Source of the DNA: Dasypus novemcinctus
Lineage: Eukaryota; Chordata; Mammalia; Cingulata; Dasypodidae
Direction of reading: 5' to 3'
Length of the DNA stretch: 64,000 nt
Assembly: GCF_030445035.2 (NCBI RefSeq)
Contig: NC_080688.1
Coordinates: forward strand, 60,215,949-60,279,948
A model generated the notes under the pieces. The model was given only the letters and a program-made list of their open reading frames with translations. It made no database searches and was not told the DNA's origin. Below, in pieces: positions 1 to 12,472 of this stretch. Position numbers and translations under genes: made by a program. Every line of letters starts with the position of its first letter. The first letter of the stretch is position 1.

Positions 1-3000
1 AATGACACTTACTTAAGAAGCCTACCTAGAGAGTGGTAAGGCCTTGAACCCACAAATTACAAAGCTAGGGTGGATTTTTCTACAGCTCTGGGTATGTCAC
101 AGGCTGCCCTACCATCAATATGAAAGAAAATCATAATGTACCCTTCTGTTGAATTTCATTAGAGCAATTTGCCACATTAACAATGTATGAGGGACAGGTG
201 CCTATGATAAACTTTAAGTACTTGACTTACACAAATATGTCCCTAAACTCAGGTCTGCATTGGAGTCTGGTTCACATTTCCAAAGGTTTATCCCACTACA
301 GGTCCTATTTCATTTGCTTAAATACAACAACCTAGTGAGCATTAGCCACTATTTTAAGCATCCACAAATTATTTTCTACTGCTATGTCCACTCTAACACC
401 CATTCTTATTCCTATAAATACTTTACTATAGGAAATTTAAAGTAGAACAGTCATTCCCGAACTCATTTATTCAGGAAGCATTTGTCTCAAACATACCAGG
501 CAGAGGACTCACTCTCTCTGGATGAAAACAGATCATACTTATGTCTTCCTCTATTAATTTTTAGGTTTAATAATCCAACTCACCGATTATTTTAAAAATT
601 CTTACTAGGTCAGATATACAGTACTTGTAGATATTTTCAAAAGGCTCCAGGCCTTCTCAGAAAAAACTCAAGAGAAGAGAAGGAGAAATCCAAACTCCTG
701 GGGTTGAGATTCTCCTGACAGGTCCACAGAGAACATAAGGGGCATGGTGTATCCTCATAGTCTTAGAGCACACTCTTCAATTCAGAGAAACAGCAGCACT
801 AACTCCTAAGACAGACCCCAAAATCAATTCCTGTTACTTATTCCTAGTAGCCCTGGGGTATTTGTAGTGGTAGTTGTAGGCCAAGACATTTTAGAAAATG
901 AATGAAGTTAAGAAATATAAATACTGTGTTTCCTTTCCCCCTCATTTCTGTGCTATTCCTCTTATTCTTGTGGTTATTCTAGATCCTTCATGATCCAGGA
1001 AACTTTTTGCTGATTCTTCTGTCAAACCTGTTTTTTAAAGGTTCTTTTATTAGTCATCTACACTCTAATGTGATTTTAATTAATTTATTATACTTAATCA
1101 GCAGTTATTAGGTGTTTTAGTATAGTAGGAATTTTATAAGATTCAGGGAATATGAAAATTAATCATCTAGTATAGGATGCATTTGTGAATTACTGAAAAA
1201 TGGAAAATTCAAGAACCAAAACCATATGCCACAAAATTTACTGTCTACATAACCATGTCTTGACCTACCTTTGTCTTCATTAGCATAATTTTGCTATTCC
1301 AAGACAACTCTTGCCAGGAAGATAAAAGGTATAAATAACTTTATTGTTTATCCTTGAATTTTCTGAAAGACCCATCAACTTTTCAATAGAAAGTATCAAG
1401 GAAGTTTTACAGCCCAGGATTCTGTGAACCACATGTCTCGAAGACTTTGTCTTGCATCCCTAAGCTCTTATGCCATGATCCTTACCCAGTCCTAATCAAG
1501 CTCCTGCTTTGAATGACCTGCCTTAAACCAGACTTCAAAATTTCAATCAATACCCTGACATTGCCCTTTCCCTTCTCAAGACTCAGCTGAGTAGAGGTCT
1601 CCCTTACCTTGAAGCAATAACCTTAGCTATGCTTAGCATCAGGTTGTTCTGATGGTATCTGGAAGGTTGATACAGGTTACTTGGCTTCCAGTTTTGGGGC
1701 CCTGCACTGGGGAACAATTCGGGTATCCATGACTCTCCATTTCTTAGAGTGCTCTAGATTCTTGGAAAATCACCTTTTCCTTTGCAGTAAATGCTCTGGG
1801 CTTTTCTGCTCAATCCATTTTGGTAAAAGAATGTCTGACTCTCTTGCTTATGTGTCATATCTAATGATTGTGTAACCATGTGTTGGGTTTTCACCCCCTC
1901 AAGCTATTGAGATTGATCACAGATGGACAAAAATATGAGCTTCACACTAACCATAATGATTTTGTTTGTGAAAGGAGAAACAAATGAATCCTGAGCCAGC
2001 CTTTCATTCAAATGTGTTTAAAGAGATCATGTCTATAAGAAGATTTTTACCACCCTATTTAAATATCCTAGCACCCAGGCTCACTTCTATGCCTGTCAGA
2101 GTTAAATCTGAATTCCTTCAGATAAGACTTTCTATCTTATTAAAGGGATGTGCTGTTGTCAATGGCTGCCACCTACAACTTGATGTGAATCTGCTTGTTA
2201 GATATTTGCCAGGTGGCAAGAACAGGAGATGTGGTATCAAAATCTCACAGGGGAAACTCAGACTAACAGACTACAGATAGAAGGAAGAATAATATGAAGG
2301 CTCAGAGAAGACTGAGATCAATGACTGAGTAAGATTCATCACAGAAAAGGCAGTCAGTCTTTGGGATATACTAGTACCTTCATGATTTTCTCAAGAAATA
2401 GTTGTGCAAACCTTTCTGATATCCTCAGGAATGAAGTATTCTGTACACTGAAGGTGAATTTGATTTGGGAAAATAGAAAAAATAATTTAGAGTCCAGGTC
2501 ATTGAGTAAAACAAAGATTCATGTTAGGTGATATAATTCTGAATCTAAAAGTAAGGTGGTGGGAGACAGCTAAGGACGTTATTTTATTATTGTAATCAGT
2601 TATTGTACTTATTGTTTATATTGTCTCTGAGCTTGTTCTGAAGGCAAGTACCACAAGCATAAGTTTGATTCTCCAAAAGTGACTACTGTGAAGTATGCAC
2701 TTATTTGGCATATGAAATTCCATTTATTTCTTTAAAATCTACTTGAGTTTTATAGGAATTCAAATACCAGCCAAAACATGAAACTGGGGCATTTTTGAAA
2801 ATCAGATTTATCCATTTATGAAGAGGGTCTCATGATGGACAGGACTGCTATTTTTTTATGTGAAATATCATGGGTTTACTAATGAGGCTAAACATTTTTG
2901 GGTACTTAAGTCAGATTCTAATTGTTCTGATTATTGACTCACTTTTTATATATAGCTTGGAACATTCTCTGGAATTCAGGTATGTTCTTGTTGGAATACT

Positions 3001-3089
3001 TCTTCCACAAAGAATCTCAATTTACATGAGACCTGGAAAATCTGTCAGTTTGTATACCTGTGATCTTGTATCAGACTTTGTAGAGCATT
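1..3089. other. No gene recognised
   Basis: AT-rich intergenic or intronic type sequence. The short open frames here, at about 260, 1,681, 1,984 and 2,870, carry no domain I recognise and have no supporting splice or codon signal. Around 455-540 there is a faint resemblance to an L2/MIR 3' end (attcaggaagcatttg... type), too weak to call. Confidence 0.6.
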
Positions 3090-3860
3090 AAATATCTTTA
3101 TTTCACCTTCATATAGATTTAATAGTTTAACCAGAGCTAAATGTCTAAACTAAAATGACTGTTCCTTTTTCAACATTTCAAACATGTTATTCCCTTATTC
3201 TTGCTTCTTGTGTTGCCAGTTAGTAGAAGTTTGCTGTCAATTTGATATTTACTCCTTTGTAAATCGTCTACACTTTAATTCTGGAAACTTTTCAAATTCT
3301 CCCTTTATCTTTATCAAAGATATTTTAATAAAATAGTTCTAGGTTTATGTTTCTTTTTTTCTTATCTCTGTTTAATAATGTTAAACACTTTTAATCTGAA
3401 ATTTTAAACTCTTTGTGTAGTACTCAAAAATGATTAGTCGCTATTTCTTAAACTATTTTGTCCCTTTCATCAATTAAAATTTCACCTTTTCTTCTGTGGA
3501 ACCAATTTCATAAATATTAACATGACCATTTTTGTCATCTTTATCTTATTTACTTATTTTCATATTTAAAGAGTTCCCTTAAGTCTTCCTTGATGTGATA
3601 TTTAAATTTATTAATTTATCCTTCAGTTTTATGCATATTGCTATTAAATTCAATTACTGAATCTTTATTTTCACTCAATTTTTTCTTACAACTGTTTCTT
3701 TTGTCATTACAAATGTTTATTGTGATGATTAAAAATGGTTGTTAAATCTTCTCCATTTGGCATAAGTTATTCCATTTATAATCTTTTTGCCTTCTTTTTT
3801 AAAAATAATAGTGATGTTGCTGCTACTCCTTATCTGTTTTGCTTGCTTTTTCTTGTTAAC
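3090..3860 (-). repeat. Ancient L1 (L1M/HAL1-like) fragment
   Basis: The plus strand reads like the reverse complement of the middle of L1 ORF2: it contains the tttcaccttcat, ttgctgtcaatttg and ctttatctttatc type blocks in the expected order. It is heavily mutated with no open frame, so it is an old mammalian LINE remnant. The exact subfamily and edges need a repeat library search. Confidence 0.55.
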
Positions 3861-6845
3861 TCATCTTCCTTGGCATATCTGGAGCATTGCCAAACTGTAC
3901 CACGGGGAATGTATGAAGTCCCAGGCTCTGTCTTGAGTCCCTTAGTTGGTTTAGGGAAGATAGGGGTGGATGGGAAATGTGCCTCAGGGTGCCAATCTGG
4001 GTTTATTGTCAGAGCCCAACCAATTCTCCTTTATGTAAGTCTCCTCACAGGTTATTCCACATTCAGAGAACCTTTTTACTCTCTGCCACAGGCACTGAGA
4101 TTTCGAAATGTTGCTTCTTCTATATAATTACCCACTGCTTGAGAAATATGTGTGCAGGGGTAGGTATGTTCAGACTAGAAGCTGCACCCCTACCAGTGTT
4201 ACACCTACTAGCCCTGGCTGGCACTAGAAGTCCTGGGGCCCCTTGCTTCATAGTGATTCCAGAGCGTGCACTGGAACTCCCAGACAATGTGGGAGAAAGA
4301 AAAATACACAGCTAAGAGCTTGCCCCCACTTGTCCCTACTGTGACTTCTGGCCCTCGTCCATTTAGGCTTCTGTGTTCCCCCAAACCAGTATATGTCAAC
4401 ATAGTGTTTTTGGTGGTAGGCAGGGAGGAGGTCTCACAATTTTGTTTCATAAGATAAGTTATCTAGAAAAGCCAAGTGGACTACTGAGGCAATAACGTAA
4501 GTCCTTCAGGCTAGTAGGAAGGGAAAATATGTACAATTCCCCATAATGTTTTTTTCTATTCTCTAGATAACATTCCAACTTACACTTAAATTTTTGTCAG
4601 ACCACAGGTCAGTCATGAGTATATAGTAAATTGCAAGCCATGTGTCATCCATCCCCAAGAGTTTCCAATAGACTGGAATATCCAAGAGACAGCATCACCT
4701 ATGTTTAAATGACATGTGAATAACCAAATAAGCACAAGAGTGAGCTCTGTGGAATGTTAGAAAGCCTACTGAACGTTGGAAGAAGGGAACTGCTGTGAGC
4801 TGATGTGGTAAAGAAAGGCGTAATGATGTTAAGAATAATCTGTTCATATATAATATACACATTATATGTGCATAAAACTTCTATGTATAATTCTTATGAC
4901 TGTACTTTGGCATTGATATTATTATTCTGTTTCTAGATCATCAAGTTAAGTTTCAGGAAGCAGAGCAGAATTTGTTGAGATCACATATGTAACAAGTGCC
5001 AGAAGTGGGAAGAAGGAGGATTCAAACACACAACTCTCTGAATCCAAAGCCATTGCTCTTTCCAGCTTACTATAGTCCTAATTATAAAGGAAAATAATCT
5101 TAAAGGTTTATAAAATGACTAAGTAGAGGTGGCTTTTGCGAACATAAATGCGGCCACTTTGTGGATGAATCAAATTGTTACTTACCTTTAAAGGAGAGGA
5201 TCGCCTACTCTGCACTGGCAACCACTGCGCCTTGTATATGTAGACTGGTAGACTGGTGGCCCCTTGCAAGTTGGGATTTAGATGGTTAATGTGGGGCACG
5301 GGTGGTTAGACAAGGCCAGGCAGTAGCATCCTCCTCGAAAAATGCAAGTTACTCCTCCAAATAAATGGAGCATTTCAGAAGTGAGTTTAAGACAAAAGTG
5401 TTTTAGAGAAGATTATAGTCTCAGGTAGGGCTACAAAGCTCTGGAGTTTATTTTTAGTATTGTCAGAGAGTTCCAGCATTACAAAGTTTCATGAGCAATG
5501 TTAATGGGAATGTTGGAAGTCTAGTCGGCTTGTCTGATTGCAGCAAGCATCCTGCTGTGGATGTGGAATGAGAATGCCTGAATTTCCAACAGAAGAGCTC
5601 ATAATGGAGTATACTGTTATGGCTTCACATGAAAAGTAATGTATGGTGCAGAAGATAACGAAGAAGAGTACAATACGATCTGCACGCATTCCTGGGTTTA
5701 TAGCCAATCAAGTGAAGTATTAAAATCTGAGCACACTTAATTAAATGTCTCATTTTGAGTAGCGTGATGAATAAGGGTCATGAAATGGTTAGTGTTGAGA
5801 ACTGAAAGTCAAATGCCCTAGATTCCATTCCAAACACCGTTTGTACTCAGTAGAGATTGAGAAGGCATGAATTCAAGCGCCTGCACTTTCACACCTTGAC
5901 TTGAGTCCTGCAACATAAACCTTGTGTTATGAATTTGCTTGTCAAACTCTACATGTTACTGGGAAAAAAATAATTTAGTCTCTTGGTTATGAAGAGAAAA
6001 AACAGACCCTGAATCATTCAATTCACCGGGGAATGTGGAATGCCCTGTTCCCATCTTTTTAAAATTTTATCATTAGAGTTTTCTAAATATGTGCCTATCT
6101 TCAAAAGACAAATTATAAATTTTTCAAACTTGTTTGTTAAGGGAATGAGAAGTTACTTTTGGGTAATCGTGGGTTCTGCCTGTGTTAAGATTAGACGTAA
6201 TTAAAATTGCATTAGAATGTAATTAGAATTAAGGGGGAAATGCTGAAATTAAGCCTTCAGAGGGTCATAGGTACTGTTTGTTGTTTTTTTTTTTAATGAC
6301 TCTACAAATGCAAATTGTCCTTCTTGAATATTTGTTTGAATTCAAACATAAGGGCATCTGAGAGCTGTGTAAAGCATGATTGTCCATTCATCTCATCTAT
6401 AGGTTAGAAATCTCATTTATTAAATTTATAAGACTCATTTATTAAAGGTCTGCATTTGGTAGAAATTGTGCTGGACTTTGGTGTTATTAATTTATATGCA
6501 GCCTGGTTTCTGTTCTTCAAGATTTTCCACTAAATTTAGAGGTTAACATATTCACATGAAACAATTCTGAACACTATAAAATAGTTTATATATTATAAAC
6601 TGTCTCATAAGAGTCTCATAAGTAGAGCATTCAGTAATCAAATGTGGAAAAATTATATAATAAAAATAACTTAGTACTCACTTTATACAGGACAATGAGG
6701 TAGCTACTGTGGATGATATAAAAGAATTTCAAGTGAAATCTAGGTTTTCCCTATGTCTCGCTGCCGTAAGTGCACTTTCTTAGCTATTATGTACGTATTC
6801 AAATTGTTGCAAGGGCTTTTAGAAATAAAATCTTTACTCCTTTAA
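3861..6845. other. Unassigned sequence, no gene recognised
   Basis: The frames at 3,735-4,127 and 3,977-4,315 overlap each other and a reverse frame at 4,208-4,450. None has recognisable protein content. The piece near 4,930-5,080 is listed separately as MIR/L2-like. Confidence 0.5.
4930..5080 (+). repeat. MIR/L2-like ancient fragment
   Basis: It resembles the second half of a MIR or L2-type SINE: a block like 'aagtgccagaagtggga' followed by 'ggattcaaacacacaac' and a terminal 'aaagccattgctctttcc', in the usual order. It is degraded and short, so the family is uncertain. Confidence 0.5.
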
Positions 6846-6849
6846 AGGA

Positions 6850-7080
6850 ACGAATAATCCTCTCGTAAAGCACTTGACAATTTTCAAAGCAATTTTATAT
6901 TCATGATCTCACTTCATATTCACAGCAGACCTATAAAATAAGTAGGGCAGGTGCTACTACGTACATATATTTTCCACCTTAGAAACTGAGGTGTAAAGAG
7001 ATTGTGACTTTCCCAAAGATACAGCTAATAAATGACAGAAAAGAGACTAGAACTAAAGTATTCTAAATTCTAACAGGGTG
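6850..7080 (+). repeat. MIR SINE remnant
   Basis: Shows the MIR order: 'atgatctcacttcatattcaca', an imperfect 'gcagacctataaaataagtag', then 'aaactgaggtgtaaagag' and 'acagctaataaatgacag'. These correspond to the MIR core and 3' portion. It is an old, diverged copy. Confidence 0.65.
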
Positions 7081-7689
7081 CTATTTTCGTAGCAATATAT
7101 AAAGGGACCAGCATTATTTGATAGAACATGGAAGAGGAGAGAGAAGGAAAGAAAAGAGAAGGATTAGGGGAAGTTATCAGAAAAAAACTAATGGCCAGTT
7201 TCCTCATCTCTAAATATTCTTCATGCCATCCTGCCCACCTTAGATTGCTATTAACACTTGTTCCAAAAATCTAGTGATGTCCCAACACATTTATGATTTC
7301 TTTTCAAATCATTTTGGCTTCCACTCAGGTGCCCTCTGAAATCAATTAGCACTGATCTGTGAAAGGAAAAAAAGTATGCCCTGTTGTTCATTTGACTCTC
7401 TAGTCTTTCAAGTTCTTTTTTAAATAGTTTCATATCTTGATGATTAGATTATAAATTTCTTGTAGGTTGCTGGCAGCAAAAGAACCTACTCTACTCTTCT
7501 CTAAAACTTTTGGAGGCATACAAACAGAGATGTACAGGATGCAAAGTGGGCCTTTAAAAGAGATCTCACAAAAGCAAAATATAGCTTACTTGATTTCCCA
7601 GTTACTCTTATTTTGCTAATATATGAGTCTAGAGCTATGCTTTAAAAATATGGTAGTCACTAGCTTTTCGTGACTATTTAAGTAAACAT

Positions 7690-8760
7690 AAGTTTTTAAA
7701 CAGATCTATTGAGTTATAATTGACATATAATACCTGCACATATTTAAAATGTATATTTTAATAACTTTGGCATATATATATACACACACACACCTGTGAA
7801 AACGTCAGCACAATCAAGAAAATGAACATATCTTCCACCCACAAACATTTCTTTGTGTCCTTTTGTAATCCATCTCTCCCTCTCCAACTTGCATCAAGCA
7901 ACCACTCCTCTGCTTTCTGTCACTATAGATTAGTTTGCATTTTCTAGAGTTTAATACAAATGGATTCTACATACATGTAACTATATAGTATGACCTCTTT
8001 TTTGTCTGGCTTCTTTAAGGAAGCATACTTATTTTGAGATTCATATATATTTTTGTGTGTATGGAGACTTCACTCATTCCTTTAGGTTACTTAACAGGAT
8101 TCCATTGTGTGGATGTACCACAATTTGTTTATCTGCTCACCTATTGGTGAGCTAGTGGATTGTTTGCAGTTTTTGGCTATTACAAATAAAGCTGCTATGA
8201 ACTTTCTTGTGTAAGTCTTTGTAGGGCTATATGCTTTAATTTCCCTTTGGTAAATATCTAAGAGTAGAATGGCTGGATTATGTAGTAGGCGTATGTTTAA
8301 CATTTTAATAAACTGATATTTCCTATTAGCATAATGCTGGCATTTAGGATGAGACAGATGCATTAAGATAGTATTCATATCTTCCTATTTTATTAAAGAT
8401 TTTAAAAAGAATATTTGGTGCAAATGCTTTTTCAGCATTTATAGAGAGGCTCATAGGATTTTTCACCTTAAAACTACTGGGAAGATGAATTGTTTTAATA
8501 CATTTACCAATATTGAACCATCCTTACATCCTTAGGTTAAACCTTTCTTAATCATGATGTTTAATTTTTTTATTCTGTTTTCCAATATTATATTTAAACT
8601 TTTTGCATAAATACCTAAGTAATGATGTTACATGGAATTTTTCCTGCTGTATGGTTTCATTATCAAATATAATTATTTTTTCACAAAATAAATGGTAGAT
8701 ATACTTTTATTTTTTTATGTTCTGAAACATTTGCATAACACTAGTTTACCTGTTTAAAAG
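7690..8760 (-). repeat. Ancient L1 (L1M) 3' UTR and ORF2 end, reversed
   Basis: Read on the plus strand this is the reverse complement of a mammalian L1 tail running into ORF2. Landmarks are 'ttgagttataattgacat', an (AT)n/(CA)n run at 7,770-7,793, 'atcaagaaaatgaacata', 'aggattccattgtgtggatg' and 'ttggctattacaaataaagctgc'. From about 8,390 a further ORF2 block continues in the same orientation, ending near 'cttaatcatgatgttta'. No long open frame survives. Confidence 0.75.
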
Positions 8761-9775
8761 ATGGTAGAATTCACTCTGTAAAACCAATTAAAGATACCGC
8801 TTTTTCCCGCAAAATTTTCCTATTCGTATTTGGAAAGTGGTCTGGTGAGAATTTCTGTTTCTTCTGGGGTCAGTTTTGGTTGAGCACTGAAACCATCTGC
8901 TTCTGCATAGCTTAACTACCAGGGCAGAAAATCAAGACCACCTATGTCAACAAGACTTTATAATGGATAAGGGAAATTCTTGCCAAGGAAAATAAGACTA
9001 TATATCAATAAATGCCTTTATTATTTGCTTCAGGAAATTCCTAAAAAACACTGTTTTATGTCTGGTTACTTTGGCAAATAGCTTTTCTGATAAACAATGG
9101 TTGCTTGCCAGATTGCTTAATCAACAGGTGTTTACTTTTCATAAGTTGCTTAAATTTCCTTATCTCATTGTGCTCCCTTTTCCTAATATAGTATGTGATT
9201 AACTTTGTTTTGCACTTTGTTAGGCCCATCTTTGCCCATTTCATCCTAGACTCTAAAATTCTATTCATATCTACCACAGACCTCTTCTTTTTGAAACACC
9301 ATGAAGACTCTGTCAAGGTTGTGTTCTCCTTTACTCTGATAGTTTAATGAACTTAACTTTGCTTCATCAACAGGTTATTCTGGAGGTCTTCTGGGGGATT
9401 TAGCAGTTAACATGACAAATTATATTTCATAGAACATTATCCAAGTTGCCCTGTTTTACAAATTTATTTGCATATACTTGAATGATTTATTTGTTTTTTA
9501 CATTTGTAAATAATCTTGGAGTCTATTTGTATTTTTCTCTTATTTCTATTTTTCCTTGAACAGTGTACCTACTGGTCTTATCTATTTGATGAGGTACTTT
9601 CAGTTTTATTATTTCAACTATTTTTTGTTGGATAACTAAAAGGGTGTGATTTTTTTTCTGGGCACCTTCAAAGCTACACACCACAGGCAGTGGCATTTAA
9701 TTCTGCAATAACTGTATTTCCTGGGAATTTTCCACTTTGACCCAAGTGTCGTAAGCTTAAATTATTTTTGTATAC
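8761..9775. other. Unassigned AT-rich sequence
   Basis: No gene or clear repeat. The reverse frame at 9,056-9,316 has no recognisable domain. Parts may be further L1 debris. Confidence 0.5.
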
Positions 9776-9975
9776 TGTGATTGTTAGTTTTGTGTGTCAA
9801 CTTAACTAGGCTATATTACCCACTTATTAACTTTACCACTCATCAGGGTGTTGTTGTGAAGGTATTTTATCCATATAGTTAACATCTACAATCGCCTTTT
9901 AAATAAAGGAGATTATCTTTGATAATGTGTGTGAGCCTCACACAATCAATTGAGAGGCTGCAGCATCAAGTTTTT
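9776..9975 (+). repeat. MLT2-type (ERVL) LTR 5' part
   Basis: Begins 'tgtgattgttagttttgtg', followed by 'tgtcaacttaactaggct', 'gggtgttgttgtgaaggta', 'gttaacatctacaatc', 'ataaaggagattatc' and 'gtgagcctcacacaatcaat'. This is the order of the MLT2 LTR 5' half. Similarity fades after about 9,975, so the LTR is truncated. Confidence 0.7.
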
Positions 9976-10357
9976 ATTTGCTGTGTTATGGGAACATAGG
10001 ATCAGGCACAACAGAGACTTTCAGCAAATGACTGCATTATTATTTATGTAGCCCAAAGTGTTCAAAAGAGCAGGGGAAGAGATTCCATCCTGGCCCCTTT
10101 TCCTGGGAGGCCAACTGCTGGAGTCAGTGTTTGTGAATGGTAGTTCCACCTGTGCTATTTTCCATGAGAAAGAGAGATGCCTATCCTGCCTGCCTGTGGG
10201 TATTTATTCCCCTGGGGGAGGGAGCCCACCACTGAGTAAAACAGCAAACAACCTTGTGCAGAGTTTCCACCCTGAAAGCAGCTGGGGCTGTTTGTTGCCA
10301 GTTCTGAGTTCAATGTTCAAGGTATGATCAAGCCCTTCAGTTCGAACTATTGTTCTC
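9976..10357. other. Unassigned, locally GC-richer stretch
   Basis: Contains a short forward frame (10,058-10,327) with no recognisable domain. No gene is supported. Confidence 0.45.
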
Positions 10358-10373
10358 TGAGGTTGTGTTTTAG

Positions 10374-10771
10374 ATTTATTTTAATTTATTTCTCTCCCCT
10401 TCCTCCCCCCAGTTGTCTGCTTTCTGTGTCCATTCACTGTGTTCTTCTGTGTCCGCTTGTATTCTTGTCAGCAGCACCGAGAATCCATGTCTCTTTTTGT
10501 TGCAGCATCTTGCTGCATCAGTTCTGTGTGTGTAGGCCACTCCTGGGCAGGTTGCTCTTTTTTCACACAGGGCAGCTCTCTTTATGGGGCACATTCCTTG
10601 TACATGGGGCTCCCCTATGCAGGGGACACCCTGTGTCGTATGGCACTCCTTGCACGCATCAGCACTGCACTGGGCCAGCTCACCAAATGGATCAGGAGGC
10701 TCTGAATTTGAATCCTGGACCTCCCATGTGGTAGGTGGACGCCTTATCAGTTGAGCCAAATCCTCTTCCCA
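10374..10771 (-). mobile_element. DAS-SINE (long chimeric tRNA-Ala type), reversed
   Basis: On the minus strand it begins gggaagaggatttggctcaa, the tRNA-derived head with the A-box region. A 'gacctcccatgtggtaggtgg' block on the plus strand marks the tRNA-like part, and the long non-tRNA body with the 'acacagaagaacacag' motif and an A-rich tail follow. The flanks are a 16-bp target duplication with one mismatch (tgaggttgtgttttag at 10,358-10,373 and tgaggttctgttttag at 10,772-10,787), which fixes the borders. Such SINEs are known from armadillos. Overlapping open frames inside it in both directions are SINE sequence, not genes. Confidence 0.9.
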
Positions 10772-10779
10772 TGAGGTTC

Positions 10780-10835
10780 TGTTTTAGTTTGCTAAAGCTG
10801 CCAGGAGCAAAACACCAGAAATGGGCTGGCTTTTT
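10780..10835 (-). repeat. Truncated xenarthran LTR end
   Basis: The plus strand starts 'tgttttagtttgctaaagctg' and continues 'gccaggagcaaaacaccagaaatgggctggct'. This is the reverse complement of the 3' end of the LTR at 57,502-58,126. Only about 55 bp remain, and the DAS-SINE at 10,374 inserted at its edge. Confidence 0.7.
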
Positions 10836-10893
10836 TTGGTATACTTAAATCCTGTATTTTATGCACGGTTGTATTGTAAATCCATAACACCTT

Positions 10894-10926
10894 TAAAATA
10901 AACAAATAAACAAACAAACAAAAAAG
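10894..10926. repeat. (AAAC)n/(AAAT)n simple repeat
   Basis: A-rich run of aaac and aaat units. It may be the decayed tail of an older retroelement. Confidence 0.8.
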
Positions 10927-11114
10927 AGACTTCCATTTTAATATGAATGAATCTGACCAGTGAAATGGGGTGGTAAAAAAAAGTCAAATGCAAAAGAACT
11001 CATAAATTATGATTCAATTTTTCTGAAGTTCAACAACTTCAGAAAAGTTCAACAACAACAAAAATAATTGTTCCTTCTGGGGAGGTAAAGATGATTTACA
11101 AGAGCACACATTTA

Positions 11115-11310
11115 AAATATTGTTGTGGTAGCATATATACTACACAATCCCTATTTTAAACACTTTCAAGTACATGTGCACTATTCAGTGGTATTAATTA
11201 TATTCACAATGCTGCCATCAACACAGTCAATTACCAGAACTTTTCCATCATCCCAAACAGAAACCCAGCATCCATTAAGCCTTTTGTCCTCCAAACACAC
11301 CCAGAGCCTA
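11115..11310 (-). repeat. Ancient L1 3' UTR fragment, reversed
   Basis: Contains 'ctattcagtggtatt', 'tatattcacaatgctgcc', 'ccagaacttttccatcatcc' and 'cagaaacccagcatccatta' in the order seen in reverse-oriented mammalian L1 3' UTRs. It overlaps a short forward frame (11,125-11,385) that is repeat sequence. Confidence 0.7.
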
Positions 11311-11916
11311 CTAACTAGCTCTTCATTTCTTCTGGACCCCACAAATTGGCAGCAAAAGTTGGACCACAGTGAAGGTTACCAGTGAGCCTTGGGAGGGGGT
11401 GAATAAGGTGTATAGTATCCCCACCATTAATATCTCCTGAAAAATTCAAGAAAATTTAATCAAATTTTGCTGAGAGACTGAGATGAGCAGAGGTCAGTTC
11501 TAGGAGCTGAAGAGAAAGGAAGGCAGGGCAGAGACCATTTCTCTGTCTTTAAGGAGCATAACTCAGAGGTTTGCTGAACTTCACAGACTGTACTAATGCT
11601 TGGGGATTTTCCAAGCAGGTGATACACTTCTCTCTGGCTGGTAGACAGGGGGCATGAAATCCTTAGCTGTAGCAGTCACAAAGCATCACCCACCAGGCAA
11701 GGGTACTGGGCCAGGTATATAGATGTAATTTCATTTTAATTAATAGTCACGTTGATCTTTGTTATTTTGTTCTGTCATCTTTTCTTCTTCCTTTGGATGT
11801 AATTGCTGATCCTTCACCCTAATTTTTTGAGATATTAGCCTCACTTACATCATTGATTATCAGCATTCATTTTTTTCTAATACATGCAATTAAGACTAAA
11901 AACTATCTCTAAGTTT
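11311..11916. other. Unassigned sequence
   Basis: No gene or repeat recognised with confidence. Confidence 0.45.
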
Positions 11917-12312
11917 TAGTTTGCCAGGATTGCTATGACAAACACCACAAGCTGATTGGCTTAAACAACAGGAATCTATTGTCCTGAAATTGTAGGGGTT
12001 AGAAGTCTGAAGTCAAGAAACTGGCAGGCCAGGCCTTCTCAGAAGGTAATTTTCTGAGGGTGGCTTGTCCTGCCACTGTCACGTGGTGATCTGTCTTCTT
12101 TAGTCTTCTCCTGGGGATTCTGCTTTTGTCTCCAAATGTCCTTTGCTTATAAGAAATCCAGACAAAGAGGATTAAGGCCCACCCTGATTCAGTTTGGCCT
12201 CATCTTAAAAGAGTCTTTGAAGATACCATTCACAAATGAGTTCACACCCACAGGACCAAGGATTAACTCTTGAAAAGGCCCTGTAGGGGCATGAGTCAAT
12301 TCCCAACAGGCT
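11917..12312 (-). repeat. MLT1-type (MaLR) LTR, reversed
   Basis: Plus strand begins 'agttttagtttgccaggattg', then 'tggcttaaacaacaggaat', 'cctgaaattgtaggggtt', 'cttataagaaatcc', 'aggcccaccctgattc' and ends near 'gtcaattcccaacagg'. This is the reverse complement of an MLT1 LTR (3' end first). It is a non-coding remnant of an ERVL-MaLR element shared widely among eutherians. Confidence 0.75.
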
Positions 12313-12407
12313 GTGTACCTTGTGATATGTGATCTCTTTTTAAAAAATTATCTTTTAGTGGATATGTCCTAGTCAGGGTATCCTAAAAGTAGAGCACAAA
12401 GATGAAC

Positions 12408-12413
12408 TTTATT
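12408..12413 (-). terminator. Candidate AATAAA signal of the DPRX retrocopy
   Basis: The minus strand reads aataaa about 60 bp downstream of the last DPRX-like codon, followed by a GT-rich stretch. It could be the polyadenylation signal of the source mRNA. No poly-A tail remains next to it, so the link to the retrocopy is inference. Confidence 0.35.
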
Positions 12414-12472
12414 GGAGGAAAATTGTAGATTAACAAAAAAAAAATTTTGATGGGGAGAGCTTAAAATGCTGT